Positions 1 through 9,748 of a stretch of 64,000 nucleotides of DNA are shown piece by piece; the stretch's first letter is position 1, and each line of letters begins with the position of its first letter. The notes below the pieces were generated by a model, which was not told where the DNA came from, made no database searches, and was given only the letters and a program-made list of their open reading frames with translations. The stretch comes from Bacillus sp. ISL-37 (GTDB lineage: Bacteria; Bacillota; Bacilli; Bacillales; Cytobacillaceae), in NCBI RefSeq assembly GCF_018613315.1, contig NZ_JAGGQL010000016.1, positions 1-64,000 on the forward strand, given 5' to 3'. Position numbers and translations under genes: made by a program.

Positions 1-19
1 AGAGTTTCTCGACAGCCTG

Positions 20-45
20 AGTCATCCGACCGGATGACTTTTTTT
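20..45 (+). terminator. Rho-independent terminator of a gene left of the window
   Basis: An 8-bp perfect stem (20-27 with 32-39, loop GACC) is followed by a run of seven T on the plus strand. The T run lies on the plus side only, so it ends a plus-strand gene that lies outside the window and converges on clpB. Confidence 0.75.
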
Positions 46-62
46 CATTATTACTAAGCTAC

Positions 63-2669
63 TTACTTTACACTCAAGGATATATCTCCATTTTCCACGC
101 CAATTTCCACCTGGCTCTTCTCTTTGATTCTGCCTGCAATGATTTCCCTGGCGAGCTTTGTTTCTACGGTCCTCTGGATAAATCTCTTCAGCGGCCTAGC
201 GCCGTATACAGGATCGAAGCCTTGTTCAGCTAAGAACTCTTTTGCTTCATCGGTGATTGACAGCTGGATTTGCTGGTCTGCGAGCCTTGCCTGCAAAGTC
301 TTTACTAATTTTCCAACAATCATTTTGATTTCTTTTAATGCCAGAGGCTTGAAAAGGATGATTTCGTCCACACGATTCAGAAATTCTGGACGGAAATGGC
401 CGCGAAGCTGGGCCATTACTAGATCCCTGGTTTCAGAAGAGATTTCATCTTCTCCTTCTCCACCCTGCCGGTCAAGCAAGTAATGCGAGCCAATATTGGA
501 CGTCATAATAATGACAGTATTCTTAAAGTCGACCATTCTACCTTGTGAGTCCGTTACCCGTCCATCATCCAGCATCTGCAATAGGATATTGAAGACTTCA
601 GGATGTGCTTTCTCCACTTCATCGAGGAGGATGACCGAATATGGATTCCTTCTGACCGCTTCTGTCAGCTGGCCGCCTTCTTCATAACCTACATATCCTG
701 GAGGTGCTCCAATCAGCCTTGATACTGCATGTTTTTCCATATACTCAGACATGTCGATTCGAATGATATGTTCTTCACTGTCAAACAAAGACTGAGCAAG
801 CGTCTTAGCCAGCTCTGTTTTACCTACTCCGGTAGGACCTAGGAAAATGAAAGACCCAATTGGTCTATTAGGATCCTTGATGCCAGCTCTGGCTCTGAGG
901 ACCGCGTCGGATACGAGTGATACTGCTTCATCCTGTCCGACAACCCGTTCATGGAGAATGCTTTCTAGCTTTAGAAGCTTTTCCCGCTCTCCTTCAACAA
1001 GCTTCATCACTGGTATGCCAGTCCATCTTGAGACAATTGATGCTATTTCCTCTTCAGTCACTTCTTCCCGAAGGAGCCTCTCGCCTTCATTTTTGCTAAC
1101 TTCCAGCTCAAGTGCCTTGAGTTCTTTTTCAAGAGAAGGAATACGGCCATGCCTAAGTTCAGCAGCCTTATTTAAATCATAGTCATTTTCCGCTTTTTCA
1201 AGTTCTCGCCGAAGTCTTTCCAGCAGCTCACGCTGTTCCTGAACCTTTTGGATGCCTTCTTTTTCTTTCTGCCACCTTGACTTCATTGCATTTGCTTTTT
1301 CCCTCAAGTTGGCAAGCTCCTTACGAAGAGTTTCAAGGCGCACTCGGCTTGCATCATCTTTTTCCTTAGTTAACGCAGCTTCTTCAATTTCCAGCTGCAT
1401 GACCCTTCTAGTCACTTCATCAAGCTCAGTCGGCATTGAGTCAATTTCTGTACGGATCATCGCGCAAGCTTCATCTACGAGGTCAATCGCCTTGTCTGGC
1501 AAGAATCGGTCTGTGATGTATCGATCTGACAATGCAGCAGCAGCCACTATTGCGCGGTCATGGATATTGACACCATGGTGGATTTCAAACCTTTCCTTCA
1601 ATCCTCGTAAAATTGACACGGTATCCTCGACATCTGGTTCTTTAACCAATACCTGCTGGAAGCGGCGTTCCAGCGCTGGGTCTTTTTCAATGTATTTCCG
1701 GTGTTCATCGAGAGTTGTTGCACCAATACAATGAAGTTCCCCGCGCGCAAGCATTGGCTTCAGCATATTCCCGGCATCCATTGCCCCCTCAGTCTTACCC
1801 GCCCCAACAATGGTATGGAGTTCATCAATGAACAACAGGATTTTGCCTTCGCTCTTTTTCACTTCATTGAGGACAGCTTTTAATCTCTCTTCAAATTCGC
1901 CCCGGAATTTCGCTCCTGCTATCAGCGCGCTCATGTCCAGCGCAAAAACCGTCTTATCCTTTAAGCCCTCAGGAACATCCTTGCGCACAATCCTCTGTGC
2001 AAGCCCTTCTACAATAGCTGTCTTTCCTACACCCGGCTCCCCGATCAAAACTGGGTTATTTTTTGTCTTCCTTGAGAGAATGCGGATGACATTGCGAATT
2101 TCACTATCCCTGCCGATTACCGGGTCAACCTTTCCCGCCCGGACTTCCTCCACAAGGTCGCGGCCATATTTTTTTAACACTTCATAAGTAGCTTCTGGGT
2201 TTTGTGAAGTCACTCTCTGGTTCCCCCTAACCTCTTTGATTCTTGCTAATAATTTTTCTCTGCTAACTCCTAATTTCCTCATTGCTCCACCTGATTCAGA
2301 GCCAGGAATCTCAAGCGCAGCCAACAAAACATGTTCTACCGATAAATAGTCATCTTCAAATTGTTTCATTTCCTTTTCAGCTTGTGCTAAAACCTTTTGT
2401 AGCGTTGCGGTAATATATAACTTCCCCTGTTCTACACCACTCCCCGAGACTTGAGGTTTCTTTGACAGGGTAAGATTTAATACTTCTTTAACATTATCCA
2501 GATTCAGTCCGATTCCAGTAAGCAAAATTTCAGCCAGATTGCCGTCCTGTTCAAGTAAAGCAAGCAACAGGTGCGTATCATCTACTTCCTGGTGATTATG
2601 TTGAACAGCCAAGGTCTGGGCTGATACAAATGCATTCTGCAAGCTTTCTGTCATTTTATTCAAATCCAC
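63..2669 (-). CDS. clpB: ATP-dependent disaggregase ClpB
   Basis: Hsp100 chaperone that, with DnaK, extracts polypeptides from heat-induced aggregates in the cytoplasm. The 868-residue protein has the N-terminal Clp repeat domain (about 1-150), a first AAA+ module with Walker A GEPGVGKT (about residue 208), the coiled-coil middle domain rich in E/K/R (about 405-530), and a second AAA+ module with GPTGVGKT. The middle domain and length separate ClpB from ClpC. I chose the GTG at 2669 because AAAGGAG lies nine bases upstream; upstream in-frame codons would extend into the CtsR operator and promoter. The upstream operator predicts heat induction. It is probably monocistronic, behind the yjzC terminator. 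Confidence 0.97.
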   Translation of the reverse strand: MDLNKMTESLQNAFVSAQTLAVQHNHQEVDDTHLLLALLEQDGNLAEILLTGIGLNLDNVKEVLNLTLSKKPQVSGSGVEQGKLYITATLQKVLAQAEKEMKQFEDDYLSVEHVLLAALEIPGSESGGAMRKLGVSREKLLARIKEVRGNQRVTSQNPEATYEVLKKYGRDLVEEVRAGKVDPVIGRDSEIRNVIRILSRKTKNNPVLIGEPGVGKTAIVEGLAQRIVRKDVPEGLKDKTVFALDMSALIAGAKFRGEFEERLKAVLNEVKKSEGKILLFIDELHTIVGAGKTEGAMDAGNMLKPMLARGELHCIGATTLDEHRKYIEKDPALERRFQQVLVKEPDVEDTVSILRGLKERFEIHHGVNIHDRAIVAAAALSDRYITDRFLPDKAIDLVDEACAMIRTEIDSMPTELDEVTRRVMQLEIEEAALTKEKDDASRVRLETLRKELANLREKANAMKSRWQKEKEGIQKVQEQRELLERLRRELEKAENDYDLNKAAELRHGRIPSLEKELKALELEVSKNEGERLLREEVTEEEIASIVSRWTGIPVMKLVEGEREKLLKLESILHERVVGQDEAVSLVSDAVLRARAGIKDPNRPIGSFIFLGPTGVGKTELAKTLAQSLFDSEEHIIRIDMSEYMEKHAVSRLIGAPPGYVGYEEGGQLTEAVRRNPYSVILLDEVEKAHPEVFNILLQMLDDGRVTDSQGRMVDFKNTVIIMTSNIGSHYLLDRQGGEGEDEISSETRDLVMAQLRGHFRPEFLNRVDEIILFKPLALKEIKMIVGKLVKTLQARLADQQIQLSITDEAKEFLAEQGFDPVYGARPLKRFIQRTVETKLAREIIAGRIKEKSQVEIGVENGDISLSVK

Positions 2670-2682
2670 GCCCAACCACTCC

Positions 2683-2699
2683 TTTGACCTTTTTTGACC
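2683..2699 (-). promoter_or_regulatory. CtsR operator of clpB
   Basis: On the minus strand two perfect direct heptads GGTCAAA are separated by AAA, the canonical CtsR heat-shock repressor target. It lies between the -10 box and the ribosome binding site, where bound repressor would block transcription. ClpB is a CtsR target in many Firmicutes. Confidence 0.93.
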
Positions 2700-2708
2700 T
2701 TTAATTAT

Positions 2709-2736
2709 ATTATAATAAAAATTCCCAATTAGTAAA
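2709..2736 (-). promoter_or_regulatory. Likely SigA promoter of clpB
   Basis: On the minus strand a perfect TATAAT (2714-2709) follows a TTTACT -35-like hexamer (2736-2731) by 16 bp. The predicted start site lies at or near the CtsR operator. An overlapping second TATAAT exists at 2709-2704. Confidence 0.6.
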
Positions 2737-2759
2737 GCCATCCGCACTGGGATGGCTTT
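2734..2759 (-). terminator. Terminator of yjzC
   Basis: A perfect 10-bp stem AAAGCCATCC/GGATGGCTTT (2734-2743 with 2750-2759) lies just after yjzC. Its far edge touches the predicted clpB -35 hexamer, so termination and clpB initiation are packed into about 50 bp. Confidence 0.65.
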
Positions 2760-2816
2760 ACTGACAGTATAAATTTCATTCCGGAAAATGTTTTGTCCTG
2801 TTGACCTAGATGTAGT

Positions 2817-2999
2817 TTATTTAAACTTTGGCATGTAAGTCCAGTGGCGGTTGTGGTTGGAGTTTTCCGGAAAACGGTCCCCAGCTTTAAGTTTAATTTT
2901 TTGCGGGTTGTTGACATTGCTGCCTGTTTCTCCAATTTCAATATAAATACCATTATTCGGTGCCTTTTGGCCGGCACGGAACTGATGACTTTGACCCAT
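2817..2999 (-). CDS. yjzC: YjzC family small protein
   Basis: A 60-residue protein that matches the YjzC family as I recall it: it begins MGQSHQF, has the core GQKAPNNGIY and GETG, and ends with the HNRHWTY motif. The function is unknown. The start at 2999 is favoured over the upstream ATG because AAGGAGG sits just before it. In B. subtilis yjzC lies next to argF; here uppP and a repeat array separate the two. It has no predicted membrane segment or signal peptide and is highly polar. Confidence 0.85.
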   Translation of the reverse strand: MGQSHQFRAGQKAPNNGIYIEIGETGSNVNNPQKIKLKAGDRFPENSNHNRHWTYMPKFK

Positions 3000-3130
3000 T
3001 TGCCTTCCTCCTTCATTAAAGTATTCCGGCAATTTTATTATTTACTGATTTAAATAAAGTATTTATGCATAATTTATCCTTCCAAAAAAAAGGGTTATAC
3101 GGTACATTAGTGTGTATGAGAAAAAAAAGC

Positions 3131-3260
3131 AGGAGCACCTCGTCAGCCTCACAAGCGGTGCCCGCCTAAAACACCGCCTAGTATGCCTGAAAATTGCCTA
3201 GGACTGGCGCTGTAAAATTCTGAAGTGAATCTAGTCTCATTTTAAAAAAACGGAGGAAAT
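3131..3260 (+). promoter_or_regulatory. Structured leader upstream of uppP, type unknown
   Basis: The 5' region of uppP has hairpin arms that compete. GCGGTG (3155-3160) pairs with CACCGC (3172-3177), but the CGCC at 3175-3178 can instead pair with GGCG at 3206-3209, extended by AGT/ACT with a one-base bulge. A CACC at 3136-3139 can also pair with GGTG (3157-3160). I do not recognise a known riboswitch class. The transcription start is not resolved. Confidence 0.35.
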
Positions 3261-3269
3261 CAAAACGAT

Positions 3270-4082
3270 ATGGAAAATTTCTTTGAATTGCTAAAATACA
3301 TATTTCTAGGTTTATTCCAGGGAATCACCGAACCAATTCCTGTTTCATCCAGCGGACACCTTGAAATAGCAGAGCATTTTTTCAACCTAAAAATTGAAGG
3401 TATGAGCTTTGCTCTTTTGATGAATACAGCTTCACTATTTGCTGTTTTGCTAATTTACAGAGCCGATATTATCCGGTTAATAGTTAATGGAATTGCATAT
3501 CTTAAAACTAAAGACTCTGAGGCAAAGTCGGATTTCATGTTCATCATCTATTTGATTGTTGGGACAATTCCTGCAGGGGTCATTGGCGTACTATTCGGGG
3601 ATTTTATCGAGAAGAGATTAGCTGATATTAAAACTGTCGGCGTAACACTTATTGTGACTGGTCTTGCTCTCTGGCTAATCCGCAATATGCGAGGCCGCAA
3701 GAATGACGGAGATTTAAGTCTTAAAGATGCCATTATTGTTGGACTTGCCCAAGCAGTTGCACTTATTCCAGGCATTAGTCGTTCCGGTGCCACAATTGTC
3801 GCAGCGATGAGTCTGGGTATGAAACAAGAAACCGCGTTGAGGTACTCTTTCCTGCTTTATATTCCAGTTAGTTTCGGAGGTATGATTCTCGGATTTTCAG
3901 ACCTCTTACTTGATGAACGTATTGGGGAATTAGCAGTGCCATATATCTTTGCATTCATAGCCTCACTGGTCGCCTCTTACTTCTCATTAAAATGGTTCAT
4001 GAATATCATGGCGCGCGGAAACTTGAAGTATTTTGCGATTTACTGCTTCATTGTAGGACCACTAGTCCTCATCTTCTCTTAA
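3270..4082 (+). CDS. uppP: Undecaprenyl-diphosphatase UppP (BacA)
   Basis: Integral membrane phosphatase that recycles undecaprenyl pyrophosphate to the monophosphate lipid carrier for peptidoglycan and teichoic acid synthesis; loss of activity raises bacitracin sensitivity in related bacteria. The 270-residue protein has about eight hydrophobic segments and both family signatures: [13 protein letters not shown] near the N-terminus (with the catalytic Glu) and PGISRSGAT in the middle. GGAGG lies upstream of the ATG. It is monocistronic, with a clear terminator after the stop codon, and is preceded by an unusual structured leader. Confidence 0.95.
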   Translation: MENFFELLKYIFLGLFQGITEPIPVSSSGHLEIAEHFFNLKIEGMSFALLMNTASLFAVLLIYRADIIRLIVNGIAYLKTKDSEAKSDFMFIIYLIVGTIPAGVIGVLFGDFIEKRLADIKTVGVTLIVTGLALWLIRNMRGRKNDGDLSLKDAIIVGLAQAVALIPGISRSGATIVAAMSLGMKQETALRYSFLLYIPVSFGGMILGFSDLLLDERIGELAVPYIFAFIASLVASYFSLKWFMNIMARGNLKYFAIYCFIVGPLVLIFS

Positions 4083-4088
4083 TACACA

Positions 4089-4123
4089 AAAACCGGCTAA
4101 CTTGATAGCCGGTTTTGTTTTTT
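4089..4123 (+). terminator. Terminator of uppP
   Basis: A perfect 10-bp stem AAAACCGGCT/AGCCGGTTTT (4089-4098 with 4107-4116) is followed by a T-rich tail. Confidence 0.9.
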
Positions 4124-4196
4124 AGTTCAGTATCATATCAATATTTTGCAGAGACAGTGTCCTATTTGACCTGTTCGCATACTCAACCACTCATTC

Positions 4197-4545
4197 GGGC
4201 TTATAGAACATTTCTATAGGACCTTTTCGTCCCTTTAACTACATTTTGGGCTTATAGAATCTTTCTATAGAACCTTTTCATCCCTTCAACTACATTTCGG
4301 GCTTATAGAATCTTTCTATAGGACTTTTTCATCCCTTTAACTACTTTTCGGGCTTATAGAATCTTTCTATAGGACTTTTTCATCCCTTTAACTACTTTTC
4401 GGGCTTATAGAATCTTTCTATAGGACCTTTTCACACATACAACTACTTTTTGGGCTTATAGAACATTTCTATAGGACCTTTTCATCCCTCCAACTACTTT
4501 TTGGGCTTATAGAATTTCTATATTGAACTTTTTCACATCCTCATC
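4197..4545. repeat. 51-bp tandem repeat array, seven copies
   Basis: Units begin with GGGCTTATAGAA at 4197, 4248, 4299, 4350, 4401, 4452 and 4503, exactly 51 bp apart. Each unit holds a 9-bp stem CTTATAGAA/TTCTATAGG around a three-base loop, followed by a CTTTTCATCCC segment. The last copy is degenerate and a partial copy seems to precede the first. The array fills the whole gap between convergent uppP and argF. No open frame runs through it. Confidence 0.95.
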
Positions 4546-4548
4546 CAT

Positions 4549-5505
4549 TTAATCCTTCAATATCTCCACAAGCAGTGCCTTCTGGGCATGGAGTCGGTTT
4601 CCTGCCTGTTCGAAGACGACGGAGTGCTGGCCGTCGATCACTTCTGCTGTTACCTCTTCTCCGCGGTGGGCCGGAAGACAGTGCATGAACAGGTAGTCTT
4701 CCTTTGCAGCTTGGAGCAATGCTTCGTTCACCTGGTATTCATGAAAATCCTTTAATCTCTGTTCATTCTCGAGCTCCTGGCCCATGCTGGTCCATACATC
4801 AGTATAGATGATATCCGCACTATTAACTGCTTCTTGGGGAGATTCGGTGATGACCATGTTTGCGCCGCTTTGCCTTGCAAAGTCTTCACAGCGGGCGGTT
4901 ATCGTCTCATCAGGGAAGTATCCCATTGGAGAAGCAATTGATACATCCATTCCGACTTTTGTGCAAGCGATCATAAGTGAATGGGCGACATTGTTTCCAT
5001 CACCGATGTAAGCAAGCTTGAGGCCCTTTAGTGTCCCCTTTTTTTCGTAAATCGTCAGAAGGTCAGCCAGTGCCTGGCATGGATGGTACAAATCGGTCAG
5101 ACCGTTGATAACCGGAATGTCGGCATGATCGGCCAATTCCTCAACTGACTTGTGCGAGAAGGTTCTAATCATGATGCCGTCAAGATATTGCGAAAGAACC
5201 TGAGCTGTATCTGCCACAGTCTCACCTCGGCCGAGCTGAAGGTCGTGTCCATTTAAGTAAAGAGCGCTTCCTCCAAGCTGAATCATTCCCACCTCAAATG
5301 ATACTCTTGTACGTGTTGAGGACTTATCGAAGATCATACCAAGTATTTTGCCTTTGAGTGGCTGATCAAATTGCTTTTTTAATGTTTTTTCCTTTAATAC
5401 TACTGCCTTTTCTAACAATGTTAAGATTTCCTGTGGTTCCAAATCGGCCAGGGTTAACAAGTCCTTGCCCTTTATATCAATATTTATCTGCTGTAGAGCT
5501 GTCAT
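4549..5505 (-). CDS. argF: Ornithine carbamoyltransferase
   Basis: Transfers the carbamoyl group of carbamoyl phosphate to ornithine to form citrulline, the sixth step of arginine synthesis. The 318-residue cytoplasmic enzyme has the carbamoyl-phosphate motif STRTR (63-67), HPCQ (141-144) and the ornithine-loop HCLP (275-278). The start codon overlaps the carB stop by four bases (ATGA), so the two are translationally coupled. It is the last gene of the argCJBD-carAB-argF operon. No strong terminator follows; the 51-bp array begins at once. Confidence 0.97.
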   Translation of the reverse strand: MTALQQINIDIKGKDLLTLADLEPQEILTLLEKAVVLKEKTLKKQFDQPLKGKILGMIFDKSSTRTRVSFEVGMIQLGGSALYLNGHDLQLGRGETVADTAQVLSQYLDGIMIRTFSHKSVEELADHADIPVINGLTDLYHPCQALADLLTIYEKKGTLKGLKLAYIGDGNNVAHSLMIACTKVGMDVSIASPMGYFPDETITARCEDFARQSGANMVITESPQEAVNSADIIYTDVWTSMGQELENEQRLKDFHEYQVNEALLQAAKEDYLFMHCLPAHRGEEVTAEVIDGQHSVVFEQAGNRLHAQKALLVEILKD

Positions 5506-8500
5506 TCTGCCATCACTTCCTCACTAGTTTCTGTCAGCCATTGATCCAGGGAGTTGACATTCCAACTTTTTGCTGTTGCACTTTTTAATAATGCATATAG
5601 AGTTTCTTTTTGGGTCAATACGATTTTCCGGTTCTTGACAGCCCACTCTCTCAAAGAAATATCCCTCTCAGATGTGCCAGGACAATACAAGGCTGTCACC
5701 TTTTGATGATCCGTTACTTCTTCGATATAAATTAAATTTAAATTTGCTGGCTTCTTTTCAGCTTCCAATAGCTCGCTCTTATCAGCAAACGCGATCGCTC
5801 CCTGGAGAGCTTTTCCGCTGAGTGAATGGAAACTCTTATTCAATGCCTCTTCAAGTGTCGAAGCGATGCTGATTCCTTCTCCTGTAGATATCATTTGCGG
5901 ACCTGTCTTGGCGTCCAGTCCTTTTAAGGCAAAATTCGAAAACACAGGATGCTTTACACATGTGTACCGTGCATTAGTGTCCAGCAACACTTCATCTTTC
6001 GACAAAATATATTTCCCGAGCAATATTTTTGTCGCTTTTTTGACTAAGTCAACGCCAGCTACCTTGCTGACGATTGGCATTGTCCTGCTCGAGCGTGGAT
6101 TAACTTCAAGCAGATACACTTCATTTTTCTTCACAATGAACTGGATGTTCATTAATCCCTTATACTTCAATTCATGCACGATTCTCTTTGCATATTCTGC
6201 CATCAGCCTCTTCGTTTCGTCTGAGAAGCTTTGTGCAGGAATGATGCAAAAACTGTCCCCAGAATGGATACCTGTTTTTTCGATGTGTTCGATGATGGCT
6301 GGAATCAGGATATGCTCCCCATCGGATGCAAGATCAAGTTCTGCCTCAGTTGCTTCAAGGTATTGATCCACCAAAATAGGATATGAAATACTACCTGCAA
6401 CAAGAGCACTTTTGAGTTCCATCGCATTTCGAAGGACCACCATATTTAATCCGCCAATGACATATGAAGGCCGGATCAATACTGGATACCCTAACCGCCC
6501 CACAGCGCTAAGCAGTTCACCCTCGTCCACAGCTGTTTCACCTTTTACACGCGGAATTTGAAGCTTATCGAGAAGCTGGTAAAATTGATCCCGGTCCTCA
6601 AACAAATCAATGGCTGCTGAACTCGTTCCCAGAAGCTTGACTCCCGATTCCTCAAGACCTTTAGCCAAATTCAAGGCGGTCTGTCCCCCCAGCTGGACAA
6701 TGACTTCCTCTATCCCTTCGATTTCAACCACATTCAAGATGTCTTCCAGGGTTAAGGGTTCAAAATACAATCGATCAGAAATCGTAAAATCAGTGCTGAC
6801 GGTTTCTGGATTATTATTGATCATGATTGTTTCTACATTTTCTTCTTTGAGGGCAAAAACACCATGAACACTGCAATAATCAAACTCAATTCCCTGACCG
6901 ATACTGATAGGACCGCTGCCAATCACTAGCACCTTTCGTTTATTGCTTTTGACTGTCGCCTCATTTTCCCCAAGATAGCTGGAGTAAAAATAATTGGAAG
7001 CAGATTCAAATTCTGCCGCACATGTATCGACCATTTTATAAACAGGTGTGATTCCCTTCTTTTTTCGCAGCTCCCTGACCGCGTTCTCACTAACCTTCCA
7101 CTCTGTTGCCAGGTAGGAATCACTGAACCCCTTTTCTTTCAGGTTTCTTAATTCTGAAGCTGAAATACTTTCTATTTCACGCCCTTCGATATCCTTCTCA
7201 ATGTCGGTCAAAGACTTGAATTTATGGAGAAAGAATAAATCTATTTTTGTTTTTTCATGGAGAGACTTAATTTGCTCACCCCGACGCAGCAGTTCAAGCA
7301 ATGCAAAAACCCGCTGATCTGTTTGTTTTTCTGCCAAAGTATATAGCTGTTCGACTGTATATTCTTCAAATGCCGGCAGTCGTAAATCCAGAGTTTTTAT
7401 GTTCAGTGAACGGACGGCTTTGATAAAGGCGCGTTCGAAGCTTCGATCTATTGCCATCGCTTCCCCTGTTGCCTTCATTTGCGTACCCAGCGTCCTGTCG
7501 ATGTGCGGAAATTGCTCAAACGGCCATTTCGGTATTTTCACCACTACATAGTCGAGCGATGGCTCATAGCTGGCAAAGGTAGTGCCTGTTACAGGGTTTA
7601 TAATCTCGGCAAGATTGTATCCGACTGCCAGCTTTGCCGCCATCCGTGCGATTGGGTATCCTGTCGCTTTTGATGCGAGCGCTGAAGATCTGCTGACCCT
7701 CGGATTCACCTCAATTAGATAGTAACTTTTGCTCTTTGGATCGAGGGCAAACTGGATGTTGCAGCCTCCAACGATACCTAGCGCTGAAATGATTTTAACA
7801 GCGGATGTCCTTAGCATCTGGTATTCTCGATCCGTCAGCGTCTGTGAGGGAGCTACTACTATTGAATCGCCTGTATGGATGCCGACCGGGTCAATATTCT
7901 CCATATTGCAGATGGCGATACAAGTACCAGCGGCATCACGCATCATTTCATATTCGATTTCTTTAAAGCCTGCGATGCTTCTTTCGACCAGGCATTGTTT
8001 TATCGGACTCTCACTTAAACCGCCCGAAACTAGAGAGATCAATTCTTCCATCGTTTCAGCTATCCCGCCGCCTGTGCCTCCCAATGTGTAAGCTGGCCTT
8101 ACAATCAGCGGAAAGCCAATCTTTTCAGCAAAAGCGACTGCCTCTTCAGCTATTTTAACAATCTCACTTTCCGGAACAGGTTCATTCAATCCATGCATCA
8201 AGCTGCGGAAGGCTTCCCTGTCTTCACCTTGCTTAATACTTGCAACCGAGGTTCCCAGCACTTTTATATTGTATTTTTCGAGAATTCCTTCTTCACTTAG
8301 CTTAAAGACTAGATTCAATCCTGCCTGGCCGCCAAGAGTCCCTAAAATACCATCAGGCTTTTCCCGCTGGATCACTTTTTCTACACCTTCTGTTGTCATC
8401 GGTTCAAAATAGACAGCGTCTGCGAATACATGGTCTGTCATGACGGTTGCCGGGTTATTGTTTACAAGGATGACCCGATAACCTTCTTCTTTCAGGGCGA

Positions 8501-8603
8501 TGCACGCCTGTGTCCCTGCATAATCAAATTCAGCGGCCTGGCCGATGATAATCGGGCCAGAACCAATTACTAATATTGATTTAATCTTTGTATCCTTAGG
8601 CAT
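5502..8603 (-). CDS. carB: Carbamoyl-phosphate synthase large subunit, arginine-specific
   Basis: Makes carbamoyl phosphate from bicarbonate, ATP and ammonia delivered by CarA. The 1033-residue length matches the short, arginine-specific CarB of Bacillus and is less than the roughly 1070 residues of the general enzyme. Duplicated ATP-grasp halves are visible: [20 protein letters not shown] near the N-terminus and [19 protein letters not shown] near residue 560, followed by a short C-terminal regulatory domain. It overlaps carA by eight bases and argF by four. Its place inside the arg operon predicts arginine/ArgR control; a pyrimidine-regulated paralogue (pyrAB) would be expected elsewhere. 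Confidence 0.96.
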   Translation of the reverse strand: MPKDTKIKSILVIGSGPIIIGQAAEFDYAGTQACIALKEEGYRVILVNNNPATVMTDHVFADAVYFEPMTTEGVEKVIQREKPDGILGTLGGQAGLNLVFKLSEEGILEKYNIKVLGTSVASIKQGEDREAFRSLMHGLNEPVPESEIVKIAEEAVAFAEKIGFPLIVRPAYTLGGTGGGIAETMEELISLVSGGLSESPIKQCLVERSIAGFKEIEYEMMRDAAGTCIAICNMENIDPVGIHTGDSIVVAPSQTLTDREYQMLRTSAVKIISALGIVGGCNIQFALDPKSKSYYLIEVNPRVSRSSALASKATGYPIARMAAKLAVGYNLAEIINPVTGTTFASYEPSLDYVVVKIPKWPFEQFPHIDRTLGTQMKATGEAMAIDRSFERAFIKAVRSLNIKTLDLRLPAFEEYTVEQLYTLAEKQTDQRVFALLELLRRGEQIKSLHEKTKIDLFFLHKFKSLTDIEKDIEGREIESISASELRNLKEKGFSDSYLATEWKVSENAVRELRKKKGITPVYKMVDTCAAEFESASNYFYSSYLGENEATVKSNKRKVLVIGSGPISIGQGIEFDYCSVHGVFALKEENVETIMINNNPETVSTDFTISDRLYFEPLTLEDILNVVEIEGIEEVIVQLGGQTALNLAKGLEESGVKLLGTSSAAIDLFEDRDQFYQLLDKLQIPRVKGETAVDEGELLSAVGRLGYPVLIRPSYVIGGLNMVVLRNAMELKSALVAGSISYPILVDQYLEATEAELDLASDGEHILIPAIIEHIEKTGIHSGDSFCIIPAQSFSDETKRLMAEYAKRIVHELKYKGLMNIQFIVKKNEVYLLEVNPRSSRTMPIVSKVAGVDLVKKATKILLGKYILSKDEVLLDTNARYTCVKHPVFSNFALKGLDAKTGPQMISTGEGISIASTLEEALNKSFHSLSGKALQGAIAFADKSELLEAEKKPANLNLIYIEEVTDHQKVTALYCPGTSERDISLREWAVKNRKIVLTQKETLYALLKSATAKSWNVNSLDQWLTETSEEVMAE

Positions 8604-9675
8604 AGCTGACTTCTCTCCGCTTTCTGTATTTGACTATATTAATGAACTCTTCAAATATAAATACACTGTCTTCGGGGCCGGGGCTTGCTTCTGGGTGGAA
8701 TTGGACAGTCATCAGCGGCCACTTTTCATGGTAAAGGCCTTCGATGGACTGATCATTTTTGTTGAAGAAACGGACCTTCAAACCAGTGTTGCTGATACTG
8801 TTTTGATTAACAGCATAGCTGTGGTTTTGCGAGGACATGAATACCCGATTGCTATTCACATCGTATACAGGCTGGTTTGCGCCTCGATGGCCGAACAGCA
8901 TTTTTTGTGTATCCCCTCCAAGCGCCAGCGCTGCCAGCTGGTGCCCGAGGCAAATCCCCAATACCGGATAATGCTCGATTACTTTCCTAATTTCATGAAG
9001 CTGCCCAAATAATTCCTTCGGATCACCTGGGCCATTAGATAAAAGCACCCCATCAGGCCTCAATGCAGCAATTTGTTCAAAGCTATAATTGTAAGGAACA
9101 ATTGTCACCAGACAATTTTGTTTGACCAGATAGTCAGCAATCGATTTCTTAAAACCGTAATCAATCAACACAATATGGGTGTCACCAAAGCCGATAGATT
9201 CTGGTGCCTTCGATGATACCTCCTGCACCTTGAGACCATTAAAACTGTCACAGCTTGATTCACAAACTGGTTCGCGCGATAAAAGTGCAGGCATCGTCCC
9301 GTTCTGGCGGATGCATTTTACGAGCTCACGAGTATCAACATGCTCGAGTACAGGTATTTCCCATTTCTCCAGATACTCTGTAAATGAGTGCTGGGCTTCA
9401 TAGTGATAAGCTATTTTGGCAGCTTCTAAAACGATTACGGCTGCAACATGCGGCTTCTTGCTTTCAAAATCCTTATCATTGATGCCATAGTTTCCAATCA
9501 GCGGGTATGTGAAAACAATGATTTGATTCTTGTATGAAGGATCAGTCAGTACCTCTTGATAACCTGTCATTCCTGTAAAAAATACAATCTCACCGGCAAT
9601 GCCCTCTTCAGCTAGCGATCCTTGCAAGAGCCCCTGAAATGTCTTGCCGTCAGCCAGATGCAGATATCCTTTCAT
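8596..9675 (-). CDS. carA: Carbamoyl-phosphate synthase small subunit, arginine-specific
   Basis: Glutamine amidotransferase subunit that releases ammonia from glutamine and channels it to CarB. The 359-residue protein has the CarA N-terminal domain and a class I GATase domain with the nucleophile Cys in GICLGHQLAA and the catalytic FHPEASPGP. I prefer the ATG at 9675 (GGAGG eight bases upstream) to the upstream ATG at 9690, which overlaps that ribosome site. It follows argD after a 73-bp gap that holds an ArgR-type box, so it may be controlled partly apart from argCJBD. Confidence 0.95.
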   Translation of the reverse strand: MKGYLHLADGKTFQGLLQGSLAEEGIAGEIVFFTGMTGYQEVLTDPSYKNQIIVFTYPLIGNYGINDKDFESKKPHVAAVIVLEAAKIAYHYEAQHSFTEYLEKWEIPVLEHVDTRELVKCIRQNGTMPALLSREPVCESSCDSFNGLKVQEVSSKAPESIGFGDTHIVLIDYGFKKSIADYLVKQNCLVTIVPYNYSFEQIAALRPDGVLLSNGPGDPKELFGQLHEIRKVIEHYPVLGICLGHQLAALALGGDTQKMLFGHRGANQPVYDVNSNRVFMSSQNHSYAVNQNSISNTGLKVRFFNKNDQSIEGLYHEKWPLMTVQFHPEASPGPEDSVFIFEEFINIVKYRKRREVSYA

Positions 9676-9709
9676 CAGACACCCCTCCAAACGTATATTT
9701 ATTTATATT

Positions 9710-9727
9710 AGTTTATTTTTATACATA
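9710..9727 (-). promoter_or_regulatory. Candidate ArgR (AhrC) box between argD and carA
   Basis: The minus strand reads TATGTATAAAAATAAACT, matching 10 of 12 fixed positions of the ARG-box pattern TNTGNATWWWWATNCANA. It lies in the only sizeable gap inside the operon. Confidence 0.55.
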
Positions 9728-9748
9728 AAATCTTAAAAAAATTTACCG

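Noticed and set aside
124-1734. Several plus-strand open frames opposite clpB
   Set aside because: They are antisense shadows of a strongly conserved gene and have no ribosome sites or family motifs. Similar shadows opposite carB, argD, addA and others were dropped.
3131-3260. Known riboswitch (for example fluoride, c-di-GMP or SAM) before uppP
   Set aside because: None of the conserved core sequences I know for these classes is present, so only a generic structured leader is claimed.
4197-4545. CRISPR array
   Set aside because: The whole 51-bp unit repeats head to tail; there are no unique spacers between short repeats, and no cas genes are near. The same holds for the arrays at 36253 and 60541.
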